A stretch of 64,000 nt of DNA from Methylobacterium mesophilicum SR1.6/6 (GTDB taxonomy: Bacteria; Pseudomonadota; Alphaproteobacteria; Rhizobiales; Beijerinckiaceae), in contig NZ_CP043538.1 in assembly GCF_000364445.2 (NCBI RefSeq), positions 6,033,447 through 6,097,446 of the forward strand, read 5' to 3'. Below the pieces are notes generated by a model that searched no databases, had not been told where the DNA came from, and worked only from the letters and a program-made list of their open reading frames with translations. Both the position numbers and the translations under genes were made by a program. Position 1 is the stretch's first letter, and each line of letters starts with the position of its first letter. Shown here piece after piece: positions 8,408 to 17,859 of this stretch.

Positions 8408-9442
8408 ATGACCAAATACAAGCTCGAGTACATATGGCTCGACGGGTACACGCCGACCCCGAATCTCCGCGGCAAGACGCAGATCAAGGATTTCGACAGC
8501 TTCCCGACCCTCGACCAGCTCCCCATGTGGGGCTTCGACGGCTCGTCCACGAAGCAGGCCGAGGGCGGCAGCTCCGACTGCATGCTGAAGCCCGTGCGCC
8601 ACTTCCCCGACCCGGCCCGTAAGAACGGCGTGCTGGTGATGTGCGAAGTGATGATGCCGGACGGCGTGACCCCGCACGAGTCCAACAAGCGCGCCACCAT
8701 CCTGGACGATGCCGGCGCATGGTTCGGGTTCGAGCAGGAGTACTTCCTGTACAAGGATGGCCGCCCGCTCGGCTTCCCGGCCTCCGGCTACCCGGCGCCG
8801 CAGGGCCCGTACTACACCGGCGTCGGCTACTCGAACGTCGGCGACGTCGCCCGCAAGATCGTCGAGGAGCACCTCGACTTCTGCCTCGATGCCGGTATCA
8901 ACCACGAGGGCATCAACGCCGAGGTGGCCAAGGGTCAGTGGGAATTCCAGATCTTCGGCAAGGGCTCCAAGAAGGCCGCCGACGAGATGTGGATGGCCCG
9001 CTACCTCCTGCAGCGCCTCTGCGAGAAGTACGGCATCGACGTCGAGTACCACTGCAAGCCGCTCGGCGACACCGACTGGAACGGGTCGGGCATGCATTGC
9101 AACTTCTCGACCGCGTTCATGCGCGAGCACGGCGGCAAGGCCTATTTCGAGAAGCTCATGGAGGCGTTCAAGAACGCCCGCGAGGAGCACATCGCGGTCT
9201 ACGGTCCGGACAACCACATGCGCCTGACCGGCAAGCACGAGACCGCCTCGATCCACGAGTTCTCGTACGGTGTGGCCGACCGCGGCGCCTCGATCCGCGT
9301 GCCGCACTCCTTCGTCAACAACGGCTACAAGGGCTACCTGGAGGACCGCCGTCCGAACTCGCAGGGCGACCCCTACCAGATCGCCTCGCAGGTGCTGAAG
9401 ACGATCGCGTCCGTGCCGACCGAGGCTGCTGCCGCCGCGTAA
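8408..9442 (+). CDS. glnII: Glutamine synthetase type II (eukaryotic-like)
   Basis: 344 residues, the usual GSII length. It begins [14 protein letters not shown] and shows the GSII blocks [51 protein letters not shown] and [10 protein letters not shown]. No adenylylation loop is present, so unlike GSI it escapes GlnE. The ATG at 8408 starts the conserved sequence; a longer in-frame start at 8306 lies inside the sigma-54 promoter and can be excluded. It is followed by a terminator and a DUF2735/GstI-like gene. Confidence 0.95.
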   Translation: MTKYKLEYIWLDGYTPTPNLRGKTQIKDFDSFPTLDQLPMWGFDGSSTKQAEGGSSDCMLKPVRHFPDPARKNGVLVMCEVMMPDGVTPHESNKRATILDDAGAWFGFEQEYFLYKDGRPLGFPASGYPAPQGPYYTGVGYSNVGDVARKIVEEHLDFCLDAGINHEGINAEVAKGQWEFQIFGKGSKKAADEMWMARYLLQRLCEKYGIDVEYHCKPLGDTDWNGSGMHCNFSTAFMREHGGKAYFEKLMEAFKNAREEHIAVYGPDNHMRLTGKHETASIHEFSYGVADRGASIRVPHSFVNNGYKGYLEDRRPNSQGDPYQIASQVLKTIASVPTEAAAAA

Positions 9443-9467
9443 GACGCGAAGCTTCGACAGACGATAC

Positions 9468-9493
9468 GAAGCCGGGCCCTCGGGTCCGGCTTC
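9468..9493 (+). terminator. Terminator of glnII
   Basis: GAAGCCGGGCCC and GGGTCCGGCTTC form a 12-bp stem (one G-T pair) with a TC loop, 26 bases after the stop and followed by gccgttt. The 262 bp between here and the next gene hold nothing I can recognise. Confidence 0.8.
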
Positions 9494-9755
9494 GCCGTTT
9501 CGAGAACGCCTTCCAAAAGGTGGCTGCCGGCAGTACGGCCCGGACGTTTGGCTGCGAGCGCCGTACGACGTTGCCAATCGCCTGACGAGCCGCACGCCTT
9601 TCCCGGACGCAGTGGACGGTGGTCCGGGATCCGGTACAGGACGCGCCGCGCGAGCGGCGCAGCTTGTTACGCGCAGCCGCTTTGCGACGTTTTACGATGG
9701 ATCCCGGATCGCACTCCGCTGGCGCTGCATGCGCCCGGGGAAAAGGGCTTGCACT

Positions 9756-9935
9756 TCAGGACCGGCGCGGGCGCTCGTCTTCGCGGATCGCAGCGTCGTG
9801 ATACCACGCACCGCCGCCGAAACTCGGCGTCGGGGCGGGCTTCGCCTCCGTAATGGTCCTGGGCGTCGCGCGGGCGCGCCGGAACGCGGACAGATCGTAG
9901 ATCTTGGCCGTCTCGCGCGGGTCCGTACCGGCCAT
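9756..9935 (-). CDS. gstI: DUF2735 protein, GstI-like (GSII translation inhibitor family)
   Basis: 59 residues starting MAGTDPRETAKIYDLSAF. The short E-T-A-K-I-Y-D/Q-L/F-P-type N-terminus is the signature of DUF2735. GstI of Rhizobium leguminosarum, encoded beside glnII, represses GSII synthesis after transcription under nitrogen sufficiency. Here the gene also lies beside glnII, on the opposite strand. The start at 9935 is fixed by GGAGG seven to eight bases upstream (gcaggaggatgtgcg). A longer frame to 10100 has no support. The regulatory role is inferred from family and position. Confidence 0.65.
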   Translation of the reverse strand: MAGTDPRETAKIYDLSAFRRARATPRTITEAKPAPTPSFGGGAWYHDAAIREDERPRRS

Positions 9936-10107
9936 CGCACATCCTCCTGCATCAGGTCTCGGCGACCGATCGCGTCGGCCGTTCTCGATGATGTGGGGTG
10001 CGGAACGCGGCGCTCCATGGCGAAAAGCGCCGATGCCGGACATTCGTGCAGAGCGAAAACTTAGGCAGTCACCGAACCGTGCCGGCTGGCCCAAGCGCAA
10101 TCGCCGG

Positions 10108-10542
<435 letters not shown>

Positions 10543-10641
10543 TCAATGTGCGATTCCAGCACATCCTTAGGGCATTTCGAGTTTTTGTGGCGCGTCTTTA
10601 GCCAAGGCTTGATCGGCGCACGGGCAGGGTTGGAGGCGGAC

Positions 10642-12129
10642 ATGCGGTTGCTGACGGTCGCGGCAATGAGGCGGGTCGATGCCGCGGCGATCGATGGCGA
10701 GACCTCGGGCCTCACGCTGATGGAGGCGGCCGGCGCCGCGGTGGCGGCCCGCGCCCGAGCCCGGTTGCCCGCGGGCGGACGGATCGTGATCCTGTGCGGA
10801 CCCGGGAACAACGGCGGCGACGGCTTTGTCGCCGCGCGTCTGCTGGCGGAGGGCGGTGCCACCGTCGAGCTTCTCCTCCTGGGCGACCGCGCGACGCTGA
10901 AGGGCGACGCCGCCCGCGCCGCCGAGGCCTGGCGTGGCCCGGTCGGAAGGGCGAATCCGGAGGCGCTTCCTCCCTGTGATCTTGTGGTCGACGCCCTGTT
11001 CGGCGCCGGTCTCGCCCGCGACCTCGACGGTGTCGCCCGCGCGCTTGTGGAGGCGGTGAATACCAGCGGGACGCCGGTCCTCGCTGTGGACGTGCCGAGC
11101 GGCGTCGACGGCGACACCGGGGCGGTGCGCGGCGCCGGGATCCGCGCCGTCGAGACCGTGACCTTCGTGACCCTCAAGCCCGGCCACCTGCTCGAACCCG
11201 GCCGCAGCCTCTGCGGTCAGCTGAGCGTGGCCGATATCGGCACCGGGCCAGCCGCCTTTGAGGCCGGTCTCGCTGCCTGTGTGCCAACCTACCGGAACGG
11301 TCCGGATCTCTGGGCGCGGGAATTCCCCCGCCTGACCGGCACGAGCCACAAATACACCCGCGGCCACGCTCTCGTGCTGTCGGGACCGGCCACCAAGACC
11401 GGTGCCGCCCGGCTCGCGGCCCGCGGCGCTCTTCGGGTCGGCGCCGGACTAGTGACGGTCGTCTCGCCGGTCGCCGCGCTGCCCGAGAACGCCGCGCACC
11501 TCACGGCGATCATGCTGCGTCCGTGCGAGAGCGCCGACGACCTCGACGACATGCTCACCGACGAGCGTCTGAATGTGGTCCTAGCCGGACCGGGCCTCGG
11601 CACCGGCGAGCCCACTCGGGAGCGCGTCGCGGTGGCGGCGGCGGCCGGGCGGGGGCTCGTCCTCGACGCCGACGCGCTCACGAGCTTCGCCGGGCAGGCG
11701 CCGCTGCTGGCCGCGCATCTCGCCGACGGCGGCGCGCAGGCGGTGCTGACGCCGCATGCGGGCGAGTTCGCGCGGCTGTTCGACGGCACGGAGGCGACGG
11801 CGGAGGGCGCCGACAAGGTCGCCCGGACCCGGGCGGCTGCGCGCCTGACCGGCGCGGTCGTCGTCCTGAAGGGTTCCGATACCGTCATCGCAGCCCCGGA
11901 CGGACGCGCCGCCATCAACGATCACGGCAGCCCCTATCTCGGCACCGCCGGCTCGGGCGATGTGCTGGGCGGCCTGATCGCCGGGTTGCTCGCGCAGGGC
12001 ATGGAGCCCTTCGAAGCGGCGTCCGCCGGCGTCTGGCTCCACGGCGACGCCGGCCTGCGCCACGGCCCCGGCCTGATCGCCGAGGACATCCCCGAGCTGA
12101 TGCCCGCGGTGCTGCGGGGCTTCGCGTAA
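10642..12129 (+). CDS. nnr: Bifunctional NAD(P)H-hydrate epimerase/dehydratase
   Basis: 495 residues with two fused domains. Residues 1-210 are the YjeF_N epimerase (CGPGNNGGDGFVAARLL, DALFGAGL, AVDVPSGVDGDTG). Residues 225-490 are the ribokinase-like ADP-dependent dehydratase (VLAGPGLG, LTPHAGEFARLF, and GTAGSGDVLGGLIAGLLAQG at the nucleotide site). Together they repair hydrated NADH and NADPH. The start at 10642 follows GGAGG (ggaggcggacATG). It runs convergent with the copper-oxidase-like gene, only 7 bp apart. Confidence 0.93.
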   Translation: MRLLTVAAMRRVDAAAIDGETSGLTLMEAAGAAVAARARARLPAGGRIVILCGPGNNGGDGFVAARLLAEGGATVELLLLGDRATLKGDAARAAEAWRGPVGRANPEALPPCDLVVDALFGAGLARDLDGVARALVEAVNTSGTPVLAVDVPSGVDGDTGAVRGAGIRAVETVTFVTLKPGHLLEPGRSLCGQLSVADIGTGPAAFEAGLAACVPTYRNGPDLWAREFPRLTGTSHKYTRGHALVLSGPATKTGAARLAARGALRVGAGLVTVVSPVAALPENAAHLTAIMLRPCESADDLDDMLTDERLNVVLAGPGLGTGEPTRERVAVAAAAGRGLVLDADALTSFAGQAPLLAAHLADGGAQAVLTPHAGEFARLFDGTEATAEGADKVARTRAAARLTGAVVVLKGSDTVIAAPDGRAAINDHGSPYLGTAGSGDVLGGLIAGLLAQGMEPFEAASAGVWLHGDAGLRHGPGLIAEDIPELMPAVLRGFA

Positions 12130-12136
12130 GCCGCGA

Positions 12137-13618
12137 TCAGGTGACCTCGAACGCCGTCCAGAGTCCAGTATCGAACCGCTCCAGCACCGTGGCGCTGATC
12201 AGCCAGCGGCCGGGATTGTCGGCCAGGAAGCCGATCCGGGCAGTCCGGCCCTCCAGCAGCTGGAACGTGTCGAGCCAGTAGGGTTCCCAGCCGTCGTCCA
12301 GGGGGTGGAGCAGGCGGAAGCAGTGGCCGTGCAGGTGCAGGGCCTGCGGGAAGGCCGTCTCGTTCCGCAGCGCCAGGACCACGACCTGGCCGCGCTTGAC
12401 CGAGAAGATCGGCTGCAGGCCGGCAACGCCGCTGGTGCCGTTCACCGACCAGACCTTCTGCGGGTCGCCCGTGTAGACGGGCTCGGGCGCCGCCCCGTCC
12501 TTGACCTTCTCCTTGGCGTCTTTCGGCACGAAGGCGCCGCCGGTGATGACCACGTCGCGGCGCAGGGCGTTCTGGAGCTTGATCTCGGCCGGGAGGCGCT
12601 TGTTCTCGCCGATCGGCCCGATCGGCGGCCGCTTCTCGGTGATCCTGGGGCCCTTCGTGGTGACGCTGGCCAGGACGAGTCCCTTGCCGATCAGCGCGTG
12701 GATCTCGCAGGTGGCGCCCTCCTGCTCGGGTAGGTCGACCAGCAGGTCGTAGCGGGTGCCGGGCGGGAAGGGCAGGGTGGCCCGCAGGGGCTCGAACGTG
12801 TCGGTCGGCTGCCCGTCGACGGCCGCCACGTAGACCTTCACGCCCTCGAACTTGATCCGCGTCGCCCGGGCGTTGCAGGCATTGCCCAGCCGCAGGCGGA
12901 CCCGGGAGCCCGGGCGGGCCTCGAAGGCGCCCGGCACCGGCTTGCCGTTGACGGTCACGAGATTGCCGAGGCGCCCGTTCGCGGCGGCGAGCGCCGTCTG
13001 CCCGAACGGCATGAGGGTGCCGTCGTCCTGGATCCGCCAGTCCTGCAGGACGACGCTGACATCGGCGTCGACCGCGGGTGGGTTGGTCTCCTCGACGACC
13101 AGCATGCCCGCGAGGCCGCGGCCCGACGGCTCGCTCGCCCCACCGACGACCAGGGGCCGGATCAGGTAGGAGCCGGCATCCGGCGGCGTGAAGGCGTAGA
13201 GGAAGTCGCCGCCCGGCGGGATCGGCGCCTGGGTCACCCCGCCGACGCCGTCCATGGCGTTGACGTTCCTCACCCCGTGCCAGTGCAGCGACAGGGGCTT
13301 GTCGGTCTTATTCTCGACCTTCAGCCGCACCGGCTGGCCGAGCTTCACCCGGACGACCGGCGGCAGGGCCTTGCCGTCGAAGCACCAGACCGTCGTCTCC
13401 GGCGCGGGTTCCGGCCTGAACCGCGTCGTGCCGGGCGCCGCCGGTAGGGTCGCCGGCGCGGCCGCGGGCTCCGGCTGGGCGGGGGAGGGCGCCCCCGGCG
13501 CCTGGGCCCGCGCGACCTCCGGCCCGAGCCCGAAGGCCGCCGCGGCGGCGAGCAGGGTCCGGCGCGACGGCGTGCCGGCACGCGAATCGGTCGGCGGCAC
13601 GGTGCGGGATGGCGGCAT
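12137..13618 (-). CDS. Multicopper oxidase-fold protein with missing copper ligands
   Basis: 493 residues with a Tat signal (S-R-R-T-L-L-A near residue 18) and a Pro/Ala-rich linker, so it should be exported folded. Cupredoxin-type sequence follows. One copper motif is clear (LSLHWHGVRN near residue 110) and a second is partly kept (ALHLHGHCFRLLH). The first-domain H-x-H motif is replaced by GSYLIRPLV, and the C-terminal H-C-H-x3-H motif by PGRWLISATVLERF. The type 1 site and much of the trinuclear cluster therefore cannot form. Like FtsP/SufI it may be a structural or binding protein rather than an oxidase. Confidence 0.8.
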   Translation of the reverse strand: MPPSRTVPPTDSRAGTPSRRTLLAAAAAFGLGPEVARAQAPGAPSPAQPEPAAAPATLPAAPGTTRFRPEPAPETTVWCFDGKALPPVVRVKLGQPVRLKVENKTDKPLSLHWHGVRNVNAMDGVGGVTQAPIPPGGDFLYAFTPPDAGSYLIRPLVVGGASEPSGRGLAGMLVVEETNPPAVDADVSVVLQDWRIQDDGTLMPFGQTALAAANGRLGNLVTVNGKPVPGAFEARPGSRVRLRLGNACNARATRIKFEGVKVYVAAVDGQPTDTFEPLRATLPFPPGTRYDLLVDLPEQEGATCEIHALIGKGLVLASVTTKGPRITEKRPPIGPIGENKRLPAEIKLQNALRRDVVITGGAFVPKDAKEKVKDGAAPEPVYTGDPQKVWSVNGTSGVAGLQPIFSVKRGQVVVLALRNETAFPQALHLHGHCFRLLHPLDDGWEPYWLDTFQLLEGRTARIGFLADNPGRWLISATVLERFDTGLWTAFEVT

Positions 13619-13766
13619 GGGATCTCGGCTGCGGGTCGCGACGGGTCCGCTCCTTAGCGGCGCGCGGGCTCCCGCGCCACAGGGGCAAGTTTTTTGCTGC
13701 GGGCCCGCCGGCCCATGCTATAGGGCGCGCTTCCGGCGGCCGGCGATGCGCCGGATGTCGGCGCGC

Positions 13767-13851
13767 GCGGGCGTGGCGGAACTGGTAGACGCGCTGGATT
13801 TAGGTTCCAGTGTCGCAAGACGTGGGGGTTCGAGCCCCTCCGCCCGCACCA
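13767..13851 (+). tRNA. tRNA-Leu (UAG anticodon)
   Basis: An 85-nt cloverleaf with GCGGGCG/CGCCCGC acceptor stem, anticodon loop TTTAGGT (TAG), a long class-II variable arm, T-arm GGGGGTTCGAGCCCCTC and an encoded CCA end. Confidence 0.95.
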
Positions 13852-13982
13852 GGACCTCTGCTGAGGTTGCGGTCCCCTCGGGACCCTCCGCCCCGTACCC
13901 GACATCTCGGCATCCCGGTCCGCGCGAGCACGACGCCGGCCCGGCCGGCGACCCCAGGTTTCTTTGAAGAGCGACGACGACG

Positions 13983-15404
13983 ATGCAGGTGACCGAGATC
14001 AACGCCCAGGGGCTGAAGCGCGAGTTTCAGGTGCTGCTGGCCGCCCAGGAACTCGAGGAGCGCCTGACCAACGAGCTGTCCGGCATGAAGGACAAGGTGC
14101 AGCTCAAGGGCTTCCGCCCCGGCAAGGTGCCGGTCGCGCACCTGCGCAAGGTCTACGGCCGCTCCGTGATGGCCGAGGTGGTTCAGAACGCCGTCAACGA
14201 GGCCAACCGCCAGATCGTGACCGACAACGGCCTCAAGCTCGCCCTGGAGCCGCAGGTCGAGTTCCCGAGCGATCAGGCCGAGGTCGAGAAGGCGCTGGAC
14301 GCCAAGGGTGACCTCGCCTTCAAGGTCGCCCTCGAGGTGATGCCGAGCTTCGAACTCGCCGACCTCTCCGACGTCAGCCTGACCAAGCGCGTCGCCAAGC
14401 CCTCCGACGCGGAGGTGAACGAGGCCCTGGAGCGCATGGCCGGCCAGAGCCGCCCGTTCGCCGAGCGCGAGGAGGGCGCCGAGGCCCAGAGCGGCGACCG
14501 CGTCACCATCGACTTCGTCGGCCGCATTGGCGGCGAGGAGTTCCAGGGCGGCAAGGGCGAGGGCATCGATCTGGAGCTCGGCTCCGGCTCGTTCATCCCG
14601 GGCTTCGAGGAGCAGCTCGTCGGCGCCAAGGTTGGCGACAAGCGCCTCGTGAAGGTCACCTTCCCGGAGGCCTACGGGGCCGAGAACCTCGCCGGCAAGG
14701 ATGCCGAGTTCGACGTGACGGTCACGAAGATCCAGGCGGCGGGCGAGGCCAAGGTCGACGACGAACTCGCGAAGTCCATGGGCATGGAGTCGCTGGAGAA
14801 GCTCCGCGAGGCCGTGTCCGAGGCGATCGGCCGGGACTTCGAGGCCGCCTCGCGCCGCCTCCTGAAGAAGGACCTGCTCGACGCGCTGGACGGCAAGTAC
14901 GCCTTCGAGCTGCCCCCCTCCCTGGTGGCGCAGGAATTCGCCGCCGTGTGGGCGCAGGTCGAGCAGGACCTCAAGACCCGCGGTAAGACCTTCGAGGACG
15001 AGGACACCACCGAGGAGAAGGCCCAGGCCGAGTACCGGAAGATCGCCGAACGCCGCGTCCGCCTCGGTCTCGTGCTTGCGCAGGTCGGCGAGAGCGCCGA
15101 TATCAAGGTCTCGGATGACGAGGTGAACCAGGCCCTCATCGCCCGGGTCCGGCAGTTCCCGGGCCAGGAGCAGCAGGTCTGGGACTTCTACCGGAAGAAT
15201 GCGCAGGCGCTCGCGGAACTCCGCGCGCCCCTGTTCGAGGAAAAGGTGGTTGACCACGTTCTCGGGCAGGTCAAACTCGTCGAGGAGCCCGTCTCGAAAG
15301 AGGCGCTTTTCGCGGACGATGATGACGACGACACGACCGGCGGCAAGCCGGCAGACAAGGCCGAGGCCGAGGACGAGTCCAAGCCCGAGGCCAAGGCCGA
15401 CTGA
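13983..15404 (+). CDS. tig: Trigger factor, ribosome-bound chaperone/prolyl isomerase
   Basis: 473 residues. The N-terminal ribosome-binding domain carries [16 protein letters not shown] (the ribosome-docking signature). An FKBP-type PPIase domain follows ([20 protein letters not shown] near residues 165-185, then [18 protein letters not shown]). A helical chaperone domain ends in a poly-acidic tail (six Asp in a row, then Lys/Glu/Ala repeats) typical of this group. It heads the classical tig-clpP-clpX-lon order. Confidence 0.95.
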   Translation: MQVTEINAQGLKREFQVLLAAQELEERLTNELSGMKDKVQLKGFRPGKVPVAHLRKVYGRSVMAEVVQNAVNEANRQIVTDNGLKLALEPQVEFPSDQAEVEKALDAKGDLAFKVALEVMPSFELADLSDVSLTKRVAKPSDAEVNEALERMAGQSRPFAEREEGAEAQSGDRVTIDFVGRIGGEEFQGGKGEGIDLELGSGSFIPGFEEQLVGAKVGDKRLVKVTFPEAYGAENLAGKDAEFDVTVTKIQAAGEAKVDDELAKSMGMESLEKLREAVSEAIGRDFEAASRRLLKKDLLDALDGKYAFELPPSLVAQEFAAVWAQVEQDLKTRGKTFEDEDTTEEKAQAEYRKIAERRVRLGLVLAQVGESADIKVSDDEVNQALIARVRQFPGQEQQVWDFYRKNAQALAELRAPLFEEKVVDHVLGQVKLVEEPVSKEALFADDDDDDTTGGKPADKAEAEDESKPEAKAD

Positions 15405-15406
15405 GT

Positions 15407-15430
15407 CCCGCCCTGTCCCAGGACGGCGGG
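15407..15430 (+). terminator. Possible terminator after tig
   Basis: CCCGCC-ct-GTCC / GGAC-GGCGGG forms an imperfect hairpin immediately after the tig stop, without a T run. It may only attenuate reading into clpP. Confidence 0.45.
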
Positions 15431-15530
15431 CAAGGGTTAGGCGATGGTTAAGCATCGCCGGTGTTCGCTGACATGTCCGGGGTTGCCCTGATTCGCGGCA
15501 ACCCTGGGCCTCACTCTGGGGCAGGACGAG

Positions 15531-16157
15531 ATGAGAGATCCGATCGACGTCTACAACAACGCGCTCGTGCCGATGGTCGTCGAGCAGTCGAGCCGCGGCG
15601 AGCGCGCCTTCGACATCTATTCCCGCCTGCTGCGTGAGCGCATCATCTTCCTCACCGGTCCCGTGGAGGATTACGGCGCGTCCCTGATCGTGGCGCAGCT
15701 GCTGTTCCTCGAGGCGGAGAACCCGAAGAAGGAAATCTCCTTCTACATCAACTCCCCCGGCGGCGTCGTCACCTCGGGCCTGTCGATCTACGACACGATG
15801 CAGTTCATCCGCTGCCCGGTGACGACCCTCTGCGTCGGCCAGGCCGCCTCGATGGGCTCGCTGCTGCTGACCGCCGGCGAGCCCGGCCATCGCTTCGCCC
15901 TCCCGAACGCCCGGATCATGGTCCATCAGCCCTCCGGCGGCTTCCAGGGCCAGGCGACCGACATCCTGATCCACGCCCGCGAGATCGAGGCGCTGAAGCG
16001 GCGCCTGAACGAGATCTACGTGAAGCACACGGGTCGCGACTACGACACGATCCATACGGCGCTGGAGCGCGACAACTTCATGACCGCCGACGCGGCCAAG
16101 GAGTTCGGTCTCATCGACGAGGTGATCGAGAAGCGTCCGGAGCCGGCCGCAACCTAA
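15531..16157 (+). CDS. clpP: ATP-dependent Clp protease proteolytic subunit
   Basis: 208 residues, the serine protease barrel subunit. The catalytic triad is visible as Ser107 (GQAASMGS), His132 ([11 protein letters not shown]) and Asp181 (ERDNFMTA). [18 protein letters not shown] is the conserved family block. It works with ClpX, encoded 184 bp downstream, and with ClpA elsewhere. Confidence 0.96.
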   Translation: MRDPIDVYNNALVPMVVEQSSRGERAFDIYSRLLRERIIFLTGPVEDYGASLIVAQLLFLEAENPKKEISFYINSPGGVVTSGLSIYDTMQFIRCPVTTLCVGQAASMGSLLLTAGEPGHRFALPNARIMVHQPSGGFQGQATDILIHAREIEALKRRLNEIYVKHTGRDYDTIHTALERDNFMTADAAKEFGLIDEVIEKRPEPAAT

Positions 16158-16341
16158 GCGGAATGCGTCGTCCGACCGCCGCGGCGCGGCCTTGATCCCG
16201 CCGCGGCAGCGTGTTTGCATCGAGGTTCGGGCCCTTCGGTCAAAGGCGCACAGCACACTGTTTCTTTAAACGGGCCCCCTACATTCATGCGATGCGCGTC
16301 CGCCCGTAGCCGGCTGCGGACGCGGGGAATCGGAGACCGAT

Positions 16342-17613
16342 ATGAGCAAGACTGGCGGCAACGACTCGAAGAGCACGCTGTATTGCTCGTTCTGCGGCAA
16401 GAGCCAGCACGAGGTCCGCAAGCTGATCGCCGGCCCGACCGTGTTCATCTGCGACGAGTGCGTCGAGCTGTGCATGGACATCATCCGCGAGGAGTCGAAA
16501 TCCTCGCTGGTGAAGAGCCGCGACGGGGTGCCGACGCCGAAGGAGATCCGCCGGGTCCTCGACGATTACGTCATCGGCCAGGACTTCGCCAAGAAGGTCC
16601 TCTCGGTCGCGGTGCACAACCACTACAAGCGGCTCGCCCACGCGACGAAGCACAACGACGTCGAGCTGGCCAAGTCCAACATCATGCTGATCGGGCCGAC
16701 CGGCTCGGGCAAGACACTGCTCGCGCAGACGCTGGCCCGGATCCTCGACGTGCCGTTCACCATGGCGGACGCCACGACGCTCACCGAGGCCGGCTACGTC
16801 GGTGAGGACGTCGAGAACATCATCCTGAAGCTGCTCCAGGCCTCGGACTACAACGTCGAGCGGGCGCAGCGCGGCATCGTCTACATCGACGAGATCGACA
16901 AGATCTCCCGCAAGTCCGACAACCCGTCGATCACCCGCGACGTGTCGGGCGAGGGCGTGCAGCAGGCGCTCCTGAAGATCATGGAGGGCACGGTCGCCTC
17001 CGTACCGCCCCAGGGCGGCCGGAAGCACCCGCAGCAGGAATTCCTGCAGGTCGACACCACCAACATCCTGTTCATCTGCGGCGGCGCCTTCGCGGGGCTG
17101 GAGCGGATCATCTCCCAGCGCGGCAAGGGCACCTCGATCGGCTTCGGCGCGACCGTGCAGGCCCCGGATGACCGCCGCACCGGCGAGATCTTCCGCTCGG
17201 TCGAGCCGGAGGACCTGCTGAAGTTCGGCCTCATCCCCGAGTTCGTTGGCCGCCTGCCGGTCCTGGCGACGCTGGAGGACCTCGACGAGGCCGCGCTGAA
17301 GAAGATTCTTCAGGAGCCGAAGAACGCCCTGGTCAAGCAGTACCAGCGGCTGTTCGAGATGGAGAACGTCGATCTGACCTTCCAGGACGAGGCGCTCTCG
17401 CTCGTGGCCCGTAAGGCGATCGAGCGCAAGACCGGCGCCCGCGGCCTGCGCTCCATCCTGGAGACGATCCTGCTCGACACGATGTACGACCTGCCGGGTC
17501 TCGAGTCCGTGGAGCAGGTGGTCATCGGTCCGGAGGTGGTGGAGGGCAAGTCGCGCCCCCTCTACATCCACGGCGATCGCAACAAGGACGCGCCCGCCAG
17601 CGTCAGCGCGTAG
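16342..17613 (+). CDS. clpX: ClpX AAA+ unfoldase
   Basis: 423 residues. The N-terminal C4 zinc finger ([13 protein letters not shown] and [10 protein letters not shown]) binds adaptors and substrates. Then come Walker A GPTGSGKT, Walker [10 protein letters not shown], the pore loop around EAGYVGEDV and the sensor/arginine-finger region. The C-terminal small domain is present and the length is standard. It forms the ClpXP protease, which in alphaproteobacteria controls cell-cycle and stress regulators. Confidence 0.97.
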   Translation: MSKTGGNDSKSTLYCSFCGKSQHEVRKLIAGPTVFICDECVELCMDIIREESKSSLVKSRDGVPTPKEIRRVLDDYVIGQDFAKKVLSVAVHNHYKRLAHATKHNDVELAKSNIMLIGPTGSGKTLLAQTLARILDVPFTMADATTLTEAGYVGEDVENIILKLLQASDYNVERAQRGIVYIDEIDKISRKSDNPSITRDVSGEGVQQALLKIMEGTVASVPPQGGRKHPQQEFLQVDTTNILFICGGAFAGLERIISQRGKGTSIGFGATVQAPDDRRTGEIFRSVEPEDLLKFGLIPEFVGRLPVLATLEDLDEAALKKILQEPKNALVKQYQRLFEMENVDLTFQDEALSLVARKAIERKTGARGLRSILETILLDTMYDLPGLESVEQVVIGPEVVEGKSRPLYIHGDRNKDAPASVSA

Positions 17614-17635
17614 GCGCCCGGTAGGGTTGCATTGA

Positions 17636-17657
17636 GCGCCCGGCTCCGGCCGGGCGC
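17636..17657 (+). terminator. Terminator after clpX
   Basis: GCGCCCGGC (17636-17644) and GCCGGGCGC (17649-17657) form a 9-bp perfect stem with a 4-nt loop, 22 bases after the clpX stop. Confidence 0.65.
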
Positions 17658-17695
17658 GCTGCGGGGATCGGCTTGAAAATGTTGCTCCCCGCAGC
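17658..17695. repeat. Inverted repeat upstream of lon
   Basis: GCTGCGGGGA and TCCCCGCAGC flank an 18-nt loop containing cttgaaaatg. It abuts the clpX terminator hairpin. It could be a second terminator or part of the lon promoter region. No clear sigma-32 spacing could be fitted to the CTTGAAA in its loop. Confidence 0.4.
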
Positions 17696-17859
17696 CACCT
17701 CAGGCTCAGCGCGGTGGCCGCACGCTCCTTCGAGGTCCGGTCCGCGTCGCCAGCCGCAAAGTTAGCGAAATCCGACCCTCGCGGCCCGGTCGGCCCCTGG
17801 CTGTAGGCGCGCTCCGTGCATGGGGGCGCCGAACCCGGGCGTCCTGAGAGGAAGTCAGC

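Noticed and set aside
8074..8754. Upstream extension of glnA to 8754
   Set aside because: It covers the divergent glnII gene and its promoter; GSI homology starts exactly at 8073 with a proper SD.
10588..10602. TGGCGCGTCTTTAGC upstream of nnr as a sigma-54 promoter
   Set aside because: GG and GC spacing fits, but two consensus positions differ and there is no reason for nitrogen control of this gene.
17672..17694. A sigma-32 heat-shock promoter before lon
   Set aside because: CTTGAAA is present but no -10 element lies at the right spacing.
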